NCBI RefSeq assembly: GCF_964355755.1
Contig: NC_092673.1
Span: 21,457,001 to 21,521,000 of the forward strand
Reading direction: 5' to 3'
Length of the DNA: 64,000 bases
DNA from: Antedon mediterranea
Lineage: Eukaryota > Echinodermata > Crinoidea > Comatulida > Antedonidae
The notes beneath the pieces were generated by a model that saw nothing but the letters and a program-made list of their open reading frames with translations, was not told the origin of the DNA and searched no databases. Position 1 is the stretch's first letter, and the number at the start of each line of letters is the position of its first letter. Made by a program: the position numbers and the translations under genes. Positions 22,000 through 36,100 of the stretch are shown piece by piece.

Positions 22000-22330
22000 A
22001 CACAGTTGCTAGGCCAAATAATAACATAAAGGTTTTACCATTCCCCGTCGGGGAGGAAAACATTTATATAGTATTACAACGCCAGTATTGACATGCATGT
22101 ATTTAGCGCGGTAACTAATGTACACCCCTGTTACGGACTGGACCATTAATCGCTGAACGAAACCACGTCGTTGGGAGCAATCCTCCGCACACAGCCAGAG
22201 CGAGAGAGAAGCGAGGTCGAATAAATACAAGTTTTTACCATTTCCCGTCCAGGGGAAATCAGTTCTCTTATAATTACAGCCCCGATACCGTGCGCATATG
22301 TTTACGTTGATATTATTTAATTGCACACCT
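22000..22330. repeat. Two diverged tandem units of a dispersed repeat
   Basis: Unit 1 near 22020-22140 (GGTTTTACCATTCCCCGTCG, ATTACAACGCCAGTATTGAC) and unit 2 near 22229-22330 (GTTTTTACCATTTCCCGTCC, AATTACAGCCCCGATACCGT) are alignable. A third copy lies in the KIF20B intron near 31588-31700 (TTTACCATTTTCTTTACGGG, AAATTACCGTCGCCCAGGCA). Nature unknown. Confidence 0.5.
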
Positions 22331-23190
22331 CATTTTGGACTGTACCATTTTCGGAACCTTGTTTTGTTTTCATTATAAACATGGGCTGATATGTCAGACA
22401 AATATCTGCTTTAAACGTCAATTTAGCAACTTATTAAGTCGTTTCATAAGCAGAGAATGTATAAAGCAAGTATACAATGCAGACATGTTAGATAGAAATA
22501 TACTAAAAGACATGTAATAAACGTGTTAGAAGAACGTAATAATTTTACTTTCTACACCGAGCGGCGGAAAACCCATTCACAGTCACAGTTATTTGAGCGA
22601 ATACTGTACTTGGCCTAAAACACTAGCGCTGTATTTTAATTTAAATATTTGGCTTACGGTTACGAAAATACAAGGAAACATCATTTTATAATTTTACTAT
22701 TATTAGGCTATTTATTGACCTATTAAAGATCGCTAAATATGTTTTTTTTTTGTGGGGGGCTTAGGTACAGTAGCTCTCTATTCTAGCCTCCCTGTTGTAC
22801 ACTTCTCACTGTACGCCTCACATTTATATAAAATAATACGACGTGAACTCTAAACAAAACCCCGATGAAAAACAATTTACATGAATTCTATAAACTTTCT
22901 TATTTATTGTTTGCCTAAACAATAAAGAAAAAATAAACTTTGTTACATACAGTAACGGGCGGGTTCAGATTACATAAATATGATGGTAGGCCTAAACAAT
23001 AGAAACAAAACAAACTGATACCCACGTGTGTGTTGTCGCGGGCGTCGTACCGGGAGTTCCATATTTTACCAGTAAAAAGCTACAAAGTGATGACGTCATG
23101 GTCCACACGGCAAATACAGGCACGCGGCAATTACACATATTTTACACGCGCGACAAACGCGGGTTATGGTACATGATTTGTAGTCAGTAC

Positions 23191-23259
23191 TGTAGATGTT
23201 CTTCTGAAGAAGTGGCTGTGAGGTGTAGATGTTCTTCTGAAGAAGTGGCTGTGAGGTGT
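23191..23259 (+). repeat. 33-bp tandem duplication
   Basis: TGTAGATGTTCTTCTGAAGA continuing to AGTGGCTGTGAGG is exactly duplicated with a 33-bp period. A related single unit (GTTCTTCTGGAGAAGTGGCT) occurs at about 21380. The in-frame ORF of 96 codons here is not recognised as a gene. Confidence 0.75.
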
Positions 23260-23464
23260 GTCTGGGCTCTTCTGAAACTTGGGGGTATATTGGCTCCGAT
23301 TCATTTGTTTAAGTAGAAGTGATTAATGGTATAATAAGGTATTTCAATGATGGATAACACTGTCAAATCTGTACTTAAATAGTGTCAATCTCTCCTGGTT
23401 TAACGATGGGAGAGGTCGTAAGGTTAAGCTAAGTGGTTTCTTTAGGGGTTCAATTATAAAATAA

Positions 23465-23760
23465 GGGCCTGTTCAGACCTACGGAGTTATGCTTTCGTAT
23501 TGTACGCGGCGTACAACTCCATAGGTCTGAACCAGGAAAAGATTAGTTTAAGTCACTTCATACGACACTACAGTACTCTTTCTTTTGTTATGACAGCTCA
23601 AGGTACAAGATTAGTGAACACCGCTTACGATACGAAAGTCATGCATCAACGATTTTGACCTCTAACCAATCAAAATTATTCCTGCATACCATATGTTCGC
23701 CCAAATCGGTGACACTTCAGTTTGAAACGAAAGCGTTAGTTAGGCAAATCTGAACACTTT
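23465..23760. mobile_element. Possible Harbinger-like MITE upstream of KIF20B
   Basis: Begins GGGCCTGTTCAGACCTACGG and contains the inverse AACTCCATAGGTCTGAACCA about 45 nt later. Its far end (CGAAAGCGTTAG ... ATCTGAACAC) is a weaker inverse of the start. The right boundary is uncertain. It lies about 440 bp before the KIF20B start codon. Confidence 0.45.
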
Positions 23761-24197
23761 TCTGTTACGACGTTAATTATAATACGACACATTTTTGTGG
23801 CGGGTATTTTCCAAAATGGACATCCATTAGACAGTGTATACCACGATCGGAAAACACCCCTATTTGGGGCAAAACGTTGAACCTAAATTCGTTTTAATCG
23901 TCAATAACTAATTATCTAACTTAATTTAATTAGTAAACAGGGTTACATCAGGTGGTTAAAATCAGTACCGAAAGTACGAACCAACTTTATATACCATCGA
24001 GTAAAAATTCTAAAAGTAAGGCGCGATTTACCAAATTTTGCCCTTACGTAAATTTATATATAGATATGGTATACTAAAAACTATTTGTATTTTTTTATCC
24101 TTCATCTACGTATCAACATCTGTTCATTCAGTTGAGTTGTCTGGTCTATAATTGTTTGCCATGTTCCTCCCTACCTTGCAGTATTTTATTTTTACAG

Positions 24198-27100
24198 ATG
24201 GCCAAATCCAAAAGTAATTTAGATAATGATATGTCACCATCATTATTAATGTTCGATGAGGAAGATTCCACAATAGATGAAGATCACATACCGTCACAAG
24301 AAAGTATTGTTCGCAAGGACCTCTTTGATACACCAATGAAACTCACACGAGAATCTGTTGATCACAATAAAGAGCCAATAAAAGTTTACCTACGAATACG
24401 ACCTTTTACAGGAACAGAAATACAAGACGGAGAGTCACAGGTACTTTATACATGTATTTTTATATAAGGATATGATGAACATAAACTGATTTAAACAAAA
24501 TTCTAAGGTCCAATTTTATGAGTGTCACTGTCAGATTAATTAATTTGTATAGTCATATAATACAATAAACCTAATCCACAATCGGGGAAATTATTTTGGT
24601 CGTGGTAAAATCACAAAGGTATTCAGTTATTAATATATGTTATTATTTATTATTAAAATATGTTATTATTATTTATTTATTAAAATAATGTTATTAGTTA
24701 TTTATTAAAATATGTTAATTAAATACATTTAATGAGAATGTACAAATTGTACAACATCTTCTATAAAGACTCACAGTTGTCTGATTAAATGATTTTCTAT
24801 AGAACTGGAGTAAAAACCAGAATTTATAATTTAATGTTGTATTGTGACTGTAAAAATGCATTTAACATTATTTATCAATCTTCCATTGACAATGTGAATA
24901 ATGCTTCTTAATTTCACAGGATTGTATGGAGGTTGCAAACAACTCTTCATGTCTACTCATGCATGCCCCACGAGAAAGCTTCAATTTTAAAAATATTGCA
25001 CGTGTTGGTGGAACATTAACGCACAAGTACACGTTCTCAAATATCTCCCATGAAGACACGAGTCAGAAGCGGTTTTTTGATGACACAATGCTTGGGACTG
25101 TAAAAGATTTTGTTGATGGTCAAAACTGCTTAGTTTTTACTTATGGAGTCACAAATGCAGGAAAAACTCATACAATACAAGGTTTGAATTTCTTTAAATG
25201 TACTTGCAATACAGTTTTGGTAAATTATATTATTCTACATCATATTTTAATTTGTTTAATTCATGTGTCTGACATGAAAGTATATTAAATATCTATTTTA
25301 TCTATAATAAAATGATATGCTACAATTTGTATCCATGACTTAGAAGCTATCACTTTCCTTCCAGAAATTAACCATTGGTACAGCAATTTGTAATAGAGTC
25401 AAGATAACATTTTGATTATATTCTTTATTACAGGTACTGCCCAAGACGGTGGTATATTACCTCGATCATTAGATGTCCTTTTCAATAGCACAGAGGGTAA
25501 ACTATTTCCTAGTATGCGTATAAAGCCAAAGCTGTTTGCTGATGTGGTTATGTTAAACGACACCCAGATACAACAAGAGGAACTTACAAAAGCAGCGCTC
25601 TTGCGTTCAACATCTCTTGATAAAGGAGTAAGTGCTTTCTAATTTTCTACCTATATTACAGTCTCTCAAACATAACAGATAACTTGTATTCATTCATTCA
25701 TCGGTGAAAAAATTACTTCCATTTATTGTCATTTGCATAAAAATGCACATAAACTATGTTTGCTCTGAGAAACCGATATAAAAAAAACAATTACAAAGTG
25801 TCTCATCACTCTCGTACGGTATAGTGACAAGCATTCAGTGCCCGAATGGCAGCTGGATAAAAGCTGTTACGAAACCTATTTGTACGAGAGATGATGGACC
25901 GGTAACGTCTACCACTACGTAATACCTCAAATGCATTATACATGGGATGAGTAGAATCTTGCAGTATTTAATGTGTTTTCTTCAAAAATGGATTCAATAT
26001 AGTCCTGCTTGTTATTCCAATGATACGTGATGCATACTTAACACGTAGATACCTGTTGGGAGAAATGTTTTAGTAGAATATGTATTTTATTTTCAGGATG
26101 ACAGTAACATTTCAGAGTCTGATTCATCAAAATTGTCACAAAGCTCAATAAACGAGAATTCCAGGTTATCCCAAAACTCACTATTAGTATCAGGCGATTG
26201 TTCAACGACAATGGATGAGACAAAAGATGGTAAGTGCAGCATTTAGCTGCATTATGGGAGCATGTTCCCATACGTGTTTGATCCAAAAAAATGACTGGGG
26301 TAATATTAATGTTCAGTGCTTAGAGGTTTCACAACATTGGGCGCTATATATTAAAATCCGGGATATTATTATTATTACCAGACCCCCTCTCCCGATAATT
26401 GCAGGATGTTTCATGTCTTTCACTCTCCACTGAAATACAATGTAATAAGATGATTTACTTTTTTTTTTGTAGTTGTCAACATTTTAAATGATATAAACCT
26501 TCGGATCCCAGATGATACTTCTGTTGATGTTGAATCACAGGGGCCAGTCAAGTTTTCCATTTGGGTGTCCTTCATTGAAATTTATAATGAGTATATTTAT
26601 GATTTGCTTGAGCCAATGCCAAAAGGAAAAAAAGCTCGTCGACAGACAATGAAGCTAGCCGAGGATAAGAATGGCAATGTATACATCAGAGGTAGGATAT
26701 TCTTTTCATATAATTTATAAAGGTTCAAAATATTTCATAAAAAAATGTTTCATTATGACCAGGTGGTTTATGCCAATTAAACCCCAAACATTTTCCATTT
26801 GCTTTTCTCTTAAGCTCTATCTACACTATCAAACTTTATTTGACAAAATAATGTGACATGCCCATATATGGACATGATATCACAACCATATTTGAGCACA
26901 TCATCACACTTTTCTTGACAAACTAGTTAGTGTAGACAGAGCTTTAAACTATCAAACAGTTCAGAGTTCTCAGATATCTCTTGACCTCGCCATCTTTTTT
27001 GTCTAACTCTTACAGTGGTCCATCTATTATCAAGTTATTCTTGTTATGGAAAAAATTGCATGCTTGGTTTAGAAATAAATCAGTTACGTTATAAAATTTA

Positions 27101-30100
27101 TTTAAACTTATAGGTATGAAAGAAGTCATGGTAAATTCCTCCGACGAAGCATACAAAATATTGAAAATCGGACAAAAGAACTTAAGTATCGCCTCGACCA
27201 AACTTAACCACTGCTCCAGTCGAAGTCATTGCGTGTTTAGCGTAAAGGTACTCAGAGTTGTTGATGTGGCTAAACCGCACGTGGCAAGAGTCAGCACGTA
27301 AGTGTGATGACACATATTTAAATACCAGATAAAATTATCGTTTAAAAGTAATTAAAAATCATTGAGGAATTGTGAATGTTATAAATAAGGACGCATGCAA
27401 CAAAATGTCCTCAGTTTCCAGTTAAGCTTGAGGACAAATATAAATACCTTCCTTTAAAATAAATGTTGGCAATGTTTTTTTGTTTAGATTGTCATTTTGT
27501 GATCTGGCAGGATCAGAAAGATCGACCAAAACTCAGGCTGTTGGGGATAGAATGAAGGAGGCTGCAAACATCAACACATCTTTACTGACACTTGGAAAGT
27601 GCATCAAAGTGTTACGATACAACCAGAACCACCAGGATAAGTTAGTTATTTATATTTTCATCTATGCATAAACAAAACTTTAATCCCTTGCTAAACTGTT
27701 CAATCATATCAAGTAATGTTTGCATCATTACAATTCTTAGTAAACTAAAGTTTACAATACAACAGGTCTTTTAAAAATAAAATAAATTATAAAAATTGAT
27801 GCCAGTACACCACCTTTGATTATCTGTATACGCTGTTTAGGGTCGCCCTCTATAAATAAGTGAAATAAAAATATAAACATTTTTACTGTTTCTTATCAGA
27901 GGTCAGAAGGTAATTCCATTCCGAGAGAGCAAGCTTACCAGACTGTTCCAGAGTTTCTTCATGGGACATGGTAAAGCATCAATGATTGTGAATGTCAACC
28001 AGTGTGCATCCATGTTTGATGAAACAATGCATGTACTCAAGTTCTCAGCTATAGCAAAACAGGTATTAAGCTCTATCTAAACTATCAAACTAGTTTGACA
28101 ACAAAAAAGTTTGATGTGCCCAAATGTGGTAGTGATATGACATCATGTCCATTATATGGGCACATCACATTTTTTTGTCACATAAAGTTTGATAGTTTAG
28201 AAAAATGTTTACGGTTAATATTTGCATCTATAAAAAGAAAGAAAAGGCTACAGTTTGCTTGTTCATTTAGAAACTGATTTTTTTTTTCAGATGTTAACAT
28301 TTTGCTTTTTATGTAGGCTGCTTTCCATAATGGCATTAATGTTTTGAATTTACTTTATCTTTAATTTTAAGGTAACAACTGTGACGTCAAAACTAGAAAA
28401 CAAACTGAAACTGATCAACGAAAAAACAGCCATAGTCAGGACACCTATGCCCCCAAGACAAACAATCGGTTGGGCAAATCCAGAAGAGCGAGGCAGAAGC
28501 GGATCCGATGATACAATCATTGAAGAGGACGAGGATGAAGGAAGTGATGATGAAGATAACAACAAAGTAAAGGTAAAGTTTTTTATCTACTACAGTTGCA
28601 CCTCCAGGAAGCGGCCACCTCCCTTAATAGCCGCACTTTCAAAACCCTGTTGCAAAATTAGTGTATTTGGTTCCTCCCGTAAGCGGCCACCTTTTTCACG
28701 AAAAATTAGATTGTTAGATAAATTACCTCCTGTAAGTGGCCACCTGAAACATTTGTATTGACTTTTGACAACAAAATGTTGATACTTATTGTGCTTTATA
28801 ATTAGCTTTATTTCGAACCTTGTGTGCAAAATCTTTGTTTGATTTATTTTTAATCATTCTTGCATATTATATCCATTACTTAAAGGTAAATAAATAGATA
28901 AACACTAGTAGTATACCTGATGTTGTTTTGTTTTTGATAATAAACGACAGGGTTCAGACTCTGCAAATAGAAAAAGAAAATGGTGGAAAGAGAAAATATC
29001 CCTGTCTCTGAGTCACTGCATTAACAAACACTGTATAGCTATGGTTATTAGAATGCTAACATTGTTTCTTTTATGTTGGTATACTGTAAAAGTGCATTAT
29101 ACATTTGCATTTCATTTTTGTTTGCTTCTAGGAACTGTTATCTGTGATTGACACCTTGAAGCAACGTCTTGTTGAAGAAAGACAGAAACAAATTGTAATG
29201 GAATCAAAGATAAGAGAAGAAGTCTGTAATGAAATGGCTCAGCAACTTGTCAACATTGAAGCAGAATATAGGTCAATATACTGTAATATTACATAGAATA
29301 TAGGTCAATATTTTAGCCCCAATTAATAGCGGTTTTGGATTTCATTCATTACAGAGATTTACATTGCATTAGAATATACTGCATTATCTACTTTGGAGCC
29401 TTGTTTTTTCAACTCATTTTATTTCTTTCAAATTATGCATGTTATAGTATGATGAACAAACAGATGCAGGTAATGCAAGAAGAGAAATGTGATAAGAGAA
29501 TTGAAATGTACATGCAGTCTGTGAAGAAGAATCGCAAACGAGCACGAGTGGAAACAGAAGATGATGATGAAATGGTGTCTAGTGTACTCTTACATGCTGA
29601 AGAATGCAAAGTAAAGGTACATAAGATCTTAGATTCTAATAACAATGATGTAGAGAAAATTGTATAAAACAAACATTTCAAGGTTTGAATAAAAAGAACT
29701 AACATTGTTAGATAATAAATATATATGCTAGATTCTGCTCCCTGTTAAGCTCGGACTACACTATCAAGCTTTATATAACAAAAAAATGTGATGTGCCCAT
29801 ATATCGACATGATGATGTCATATCACTACCATATTTGGGTACATCACATTTTTTTTGTCAAACTAAAAAAAACAGACCATAACAATCGAAATAAAACATC
29901 CATAAAAACATTAATTAACATTATTATTGTTTTAGGAGCGGGATGAAACTATTCAAAGTTTAAACAACTTAATTGCATCCTTGCAAGAACAGTTAAAGCA
30001 GGAGAAAGATGAAATGAAAGAGTCTGCAGAGAGTGACAGCATATCCTCCAAAACAACAGATGATTCTCTTCTGAATAAACAGATAAGTGAAATGCGTCAG

Positions 30101-33100
30101 ACAATACTGAATCAACAGTCAGAGGTAACAGAGTTGCAAGAGACACTAAATGATGCAGCAGAAGAGTTCCATTCAAAGACGCAGGAGATTGAGAAATTGA
30201 AAGCCAAGATTGCAGAAGATTTTAATACAATGGATGGTCAGGTATGTCTATTTCACAATTTTTGCTCATTTATTATGCATATACTTTTTTCAAATGTTAT
30301 GTGTTGTTTTTTTTAAATAGTCGATATTGCCTTTTTTTTTTTTTAACTGCATGCAATTTTTTTTTAAATTGAATTTGCTATGATCAACATTTCGAATTTG
30401 TTTTTTAATCATCATTTTGTGTCTGATTTGTACTTTGGTATGGCCTTGAGCGTCCAGTAAAGGATGATAATGCAATTTTCCCATTCTCATTAATTCTCTT
30501 TTATAGAACCAAGCCATAAAGGTTCTCGAGCAAGTTCTTAAGGATTGTAAAGCAATGTTGGAAACAACAAATGAAAAGCTGCAAGAGCGTGATGGTACAA
30601 TTGAATGCATGCAACAAGAGATGCAGGAGTTGAAGCAAACTTTGAAAACCGCTAATGGAAGCCTTCAAAATCGAGATTCAGAAATTGAAAATTTAAAAAC
30701 CGATATTCAAAAGCTCAAGGAATCTATTAGCACAGGTAAAAATAGATAGTAATATTGTATACAGGATGAATTGAGCAAAGTATGATTGGCTTGCTACGCT
30801 CGCGCTAAGGTCAAATTTTCGTTCGCCAAAATGGCGAAAGGTTTTAAATAATATTAGCCAAATTGAAAATCCTTTAGCCAAATTTAAAAAACCATAAAAA
30901 TTCGAAAAAAATGTTTATTAAATAAATAATGCATGTATTTTTTTTATATTTTATTTCTTTTACATTTATATTATTATTAGGTATCCCAATGAACCTGATT
31001 TTCGTTAACGGGATTTTAACACGTTCGTGAAATTTCAAAAAGTGACGTGTCTTTGAAGTTAAAAATATACTATTTCTTATGTACCCATGAGAATAAAAAT
31101 TATATGCCTGGAAAGATCTTGTTTAAGGGATTATTTTTATATATTTATAATCTATGTTTATTAAATATTTTAATAGAAAACGCGAGTTAAAAATGAGGTA
31201 CAAAAGCCGGCGAGCCGAAATCCGCGCGCTAAAAATAACTTTGGAAAACACCTACCCATTTTCGCACCCGATCGCACGAGGTCCATAATAGGTGGTCGAG
31301 TAATTTTTGTTGCATGTTGTCAGGCTTTAAATAAATACTCTTTATTTTGATATGTAAATCGGTTATTATTATTATGTACATCCGCCTCAAATGTCAATTT
31401 TAACGATAAAAATTGAATTTTTGAGTCTTTCTCATTATCAAAATCTGGCTAATTTAGTATTGAATTGAAGCTAATTTATATTTCTGTTTGATAAAACACA
31501 TCGTTTTATTTGACTTTGCGTGGACCTTGTGCGAAGAGGCCAACAAGACCAACCCCTGAAAAAAATAATCCCAACCATAAATATCAGTGTTTACCATTTT
31601 CTTTACGGGGGACTCAGTTCTCCGCTTATTACTAAATTACCGTCGCCCAGGCAATGTGCATGGTATGCATGTATTAGCGCGTTAATTAATTTATTAAATT
31701 ATTTAATAATTGGAATATTTATCAATCTATTATATAAAACAAGAAATGTACCGCAGAAATTTAAGAAGCTTTGAATTTGCTATGCAGCGGCCGTAACCCA
31801 TTCTATGTAGGCGGCCGAAACGCGATTTGGCCATGGTTGCCGTTGCAGTATACGCTGTTTCTTAGCTATTCAATCTAAAGCGCAACTTTCGGTTAGAATA
31901 ATAGAAAGGGAAATAAAATTAAACATGTTAACATTATACTATTGAGGTAATTACTTTGTTAAATTTAAAATTCCCCTTTTTAAATAACAGAACAGCCTCG
32001 TTTACGGAAGTATTCGTCCACATGTTTCTGTTTACATTTTCTTCTCGAAGTTCATTTTCTACGTCAAAGAATAGGGACTTCCCCTTTTATTCGCTCATCA
32101 TCACGTCGACGACGGCCGGCCACGAACCAATCACATTAACTGTGTGTCATTAAAACGTCATCAAGGCACGCTCCGCGCATGTTTAAACAGAACTAAAAAA
32201 ATTAACACGGCGATCGTGACGTCGTCACATAAAATGCTGTTGTGGTAAAAAGTGTACCCGAGTCAGAAAGTACCGAAGTGTGGCGAATTCTCGCTCCCAT
32301 AAGAAGTCACGCCGACCAGACTAGGCCTAGGCTTGGAAATGTATTTTCGCCAATTTGGCGAACGAGGCAATAATTATTTTCGCCAAATGGAGACTCCAGT
32401 CGCCATTGGCGAATTGGCGAGCGGTTAGCGCGAGCGTAGGCTTGGGAGTAACATTTGTCGTTATTGTAAGGATTAACATGTATTATAAAACATAACTATT
32501 TTTTTCATTTTGTAGTGTCCAATAAGGTGGAACAACCATCCCCAGGCAAAGGAGATGAGACATGTGCTTTTGAGGTTAATGAAATAATGATGAAGAATGA
32601 GTGCCTGGAGGAGAAGTTGAAAACAACAGAAGCAGCTCTTGTACGGAAAACTACTGAATGTAATGAAAAACAAGAGAATGATCAAAATATCAGCAGTCTA
32701 AATGAGAAGATTGATCAATTAATAAAGGAAAAAGATCACATTGAAGTCTTGTATGATGACCAGAAAAAGTTGACAGAAGAAACTGAAGAAAACCTAAAAA
32801 AGGCGGAACAGCAAGTAGTTGTTTTTGAACAAAAAATGGAGAAGTGGGAAGAGAAGCAACAGATAATGGAAACAATGAATGCAAGTATTGAAAAGTTAAA
32901 AGATGAATGTGAGCATTATAAGAAGGTATTAGAAAAGAATCTTCGCGATTCTGAAACGGAGAGCAATTTGAAAGAACAGTTGGCTGATAAGAAGGAAAGC
33001 CAAATACAAGAGCTTAAAGGGAAAATTGAAAAATTACAAAAGAAAAAATGTGACATTGAAAATCAGAATAAAGAGATGAAATCAATGTGTAAGGAGAGTC

Positions 33101-36100
33101 TAAGGGAAGCAGAGAAGAAGTATGAAGAACGTCAGAAGGACTTACACGAAGAAGAAAGGAAAACAAAAGAACTAAATGACAAAATTAAACTGCTACTAGA
33201 AGAAAAAGAAGAATATCAGAAGGAAGTAAATGAGTTGCTGAAGAAAGAGAGGACATTAAGTGAAGAAATACAAGAGCTTAAAGAGAAAATGGAAAAATTA
33301 GAAAAGGAAAAAGGCAACATTGAAAATCAGATTAAAGAGATGAAATCAATGTATGAGAAGAGTCTAAGGGAAGCAGAAAAGAAGTATGAAGAACGTCAGA
33401 AGGACTTACACGAAGAAGAAAGGATTACAAAAGAACTAAATGATAAAATAAAACTGCTACTAGAAGAAAAAGAAGAATATCAGAAGGAAGTAAATGAGTT
33501 GCTGAAGAAAGAGAGGACATTAAATGAAGAAATACAAGAGTTTAAAGAGAAAAGGGAAAAATTAGAAAAGGAAAAAGGGGACATTGAAAATCAGAATGAA
33601 AAGATTAAATCAATGTATGAGGAGAGTCTAAGGAAAGCAGAAAAGAAGTATGAAGAACGTCAGAAGGACTTACAAGAAAAAGTAAATGATAAAATAAAAC
33701 TGCTACTAGAAGAAAAGGAAGGATATAAGGAGAAAGTAAGTCAATTGCTTAAGAAAGAGAGGACATTAAGTGAAGAAAATGATATTATCAACAAATTGTT
33801 TGCTGATAAAGAGATGGAAGCAGAACAGTCTAGCAATAAAGCAAAGACTTTAAAAGCGGAGAATGAAAACTTGGTAAGCTGTCAGGGAACAGAAGTCGAC
33901 CAGTTAAACAAGAAGATTCAGCACTTGCACAGTGACAATCAAAAGTTTAAGGAACAGTTGAAGAAAATTGAAACTGAAATGAAAACGTTAACTGAAGTGA
34001 AGGATGGTCTAGACAAGATGCTTCTGGAAAAGGAGAAAAAAGAGTATGAAACAAGTAAAAAGTTGGACAATTTGAGTAAAGAAAACCAGAGATTTGAAGA
34101 ACTTCTTGCAGAGAAGCATATTGAAGTAGACCAGTTACAAGAAGCAATTAAAGAACGTGAAAACTGTGATGAAGGAGTAGAAAAAATGGTTATTCAGAAA
34201 GAAAATGAGATTTGTGAACTAAAGGAAGGCAACCAGAAGTTGGAAGTTGAGCTGTTGGAAATAGACAAGAATGTTAAGAAATGGAGTGAAGATTTACAGG
34301 AACTTCAAAAGATACTTAAAGATAAAGAAGAAGAAACTGAGAAATTGAACGAGAAAGTACGTAACATTGAAAAAGATAATGAAAATTTAAACAATAAGTT
34401 AAAGAATGCAGATAATGAGAGCAAAAGTAAAGTTGAATCTTCTTTGAAAGAGATTAACGAATTGTCTTCAGGAAATGAAAATCTACAAGAAAAGATTCAA
34501 GCTTTGTTGGAGGAAAGGAAGAATGACCAAAAGAAAATGAAACTTTTGACAACAGAAAAAAGAGTTGCTGAAGATAAATTAAAATCATATACTGCGCAGA
34601 TGGATAAAATAAGTGACAGAATAATGTCCTTTGAAGACAGAAGTAGCGAAGAGAACAAAACAGAATCACAAACTGAAAGTAAATCATCAAATGATAGCGA
34701 GGATCTTTTTGCAATAAAAGAAAATACCGACAACGAAGATACAAGCAGAATAGAAATGGATGTGACACCTCTACAGAAGAGAAGAAAACAAAGAACAAAT
34801 CGCCGTGCCAAGAAAAGAAAGAGCTTGGATAGTGTAAGTTTAAATTTAACATGCCATTTTCACTTCTAAAAAAACTTGTTCAGGACGAAAGAACACTATT
34901 TCTACCCATGTGATGTAAGATAGTAATGTGTGTACACTTAATAACATCTGTTACAGTACACACTTGGATAGTGTATTAAAGTTTAAATTTAACATGCCAT
35001 TTTCACGTCTTATATTGTTTCAGTACATACTTAATTATGCTGTTTCATAAATAATTCACAAAAAATCAAGATAATACAAATGTTCTTTTGGAAAACACTA
35101 CAAGTCATAGAAAGTTGGTTATACAGTACATTTTGGCAACATTTTTATTGTGTTGCTTTTTCAGGACGATGATGATTTTCAACCAAAAGCCGCTAAAAGG
35201 GAACAGCCACGTAGGACAAGAAGAACTGCCAAGAAGGAAGAGGGAGAAAATAAAGTTGCTGATGGTAAAGTTGCCTCGCCAGGAGCAGAATCGATCTCCA
35301 AATCAGGAAGGCGTGCTGCCCTTACAAAACTTGGGGATATGTTTCACAACAAAGGTGAATTGAATTTAATGAATCATTGATTTTTCCTTTTTGTCTACCT
35401 AATATTCTTACAAACAAATAATCAAAGGGATTTCCGATTTTAACTGGCTGCATTTTGTTTTTAATCAATACATTACCAGTATATATTTCTTGCATTTGTG
35501 TGCATATTAAAATTTGATAAAAATTTACATGTAGAGCAGCTGTAAAGCAGCTAAAAAATATTAATATCCCGTCAAAAACATAGTTTTTAGCTGTCAAAAG
35601 AGAAATAAACTTATTCTATGCTATGTGTGTGTATCTCTATATTCTGCATTTACTGTCAAACCTGCTTAAAGCATTGTCTACACTATCAAACTTTATGTGA
35701 CAAATAAAAATGCATATATAGACATGATGATGTCATGTCACTACCATATTGGGCATATCACTACTATATTTGGGCACATCACACTTTTTTTGTCAAACTA
35801 ATTTGATAGTGTAGACAGAGCTTTACATCACATTGCTTCATTCAATGTATTCTCACTTTTTCTTTCAAATCTTTTTTGCTGGTGCATTCCTTCTCAATTC
35901 TTACACAGACTCTAAATGTAAATCTGCTCCAAATTCTTTAGCTAAGAAAATCGTAGATGTGGCGTCAAGCATCACAACGCCTCAGAAGTCACCACCACGC
36001 GTTGTAGAAATGCGCCAAACCGGTACAGAGAAGAAGAAAAAACGCAAACTTTACAAGACCGATATATCCAGTCCATTTGAGTGTAATCCCCATGAGGTAA

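Noticed and set aside
28923..29010. Possible extra KIF20B exon between exons 9 and 10
   Set aside because: The segment has AG/GT-like borders, but exon 9 and exon 10 join in phase without it and the protein join matches the family. An insertion here is not supported.
34454..34852. 104- and 132-codon minus-strand ORFs over the KIF20B coiled-coil exon
   Set aside because: Antisense shadows of an A/G-rich coding exon (translated as F/L/S-rich runs), not independent genes.
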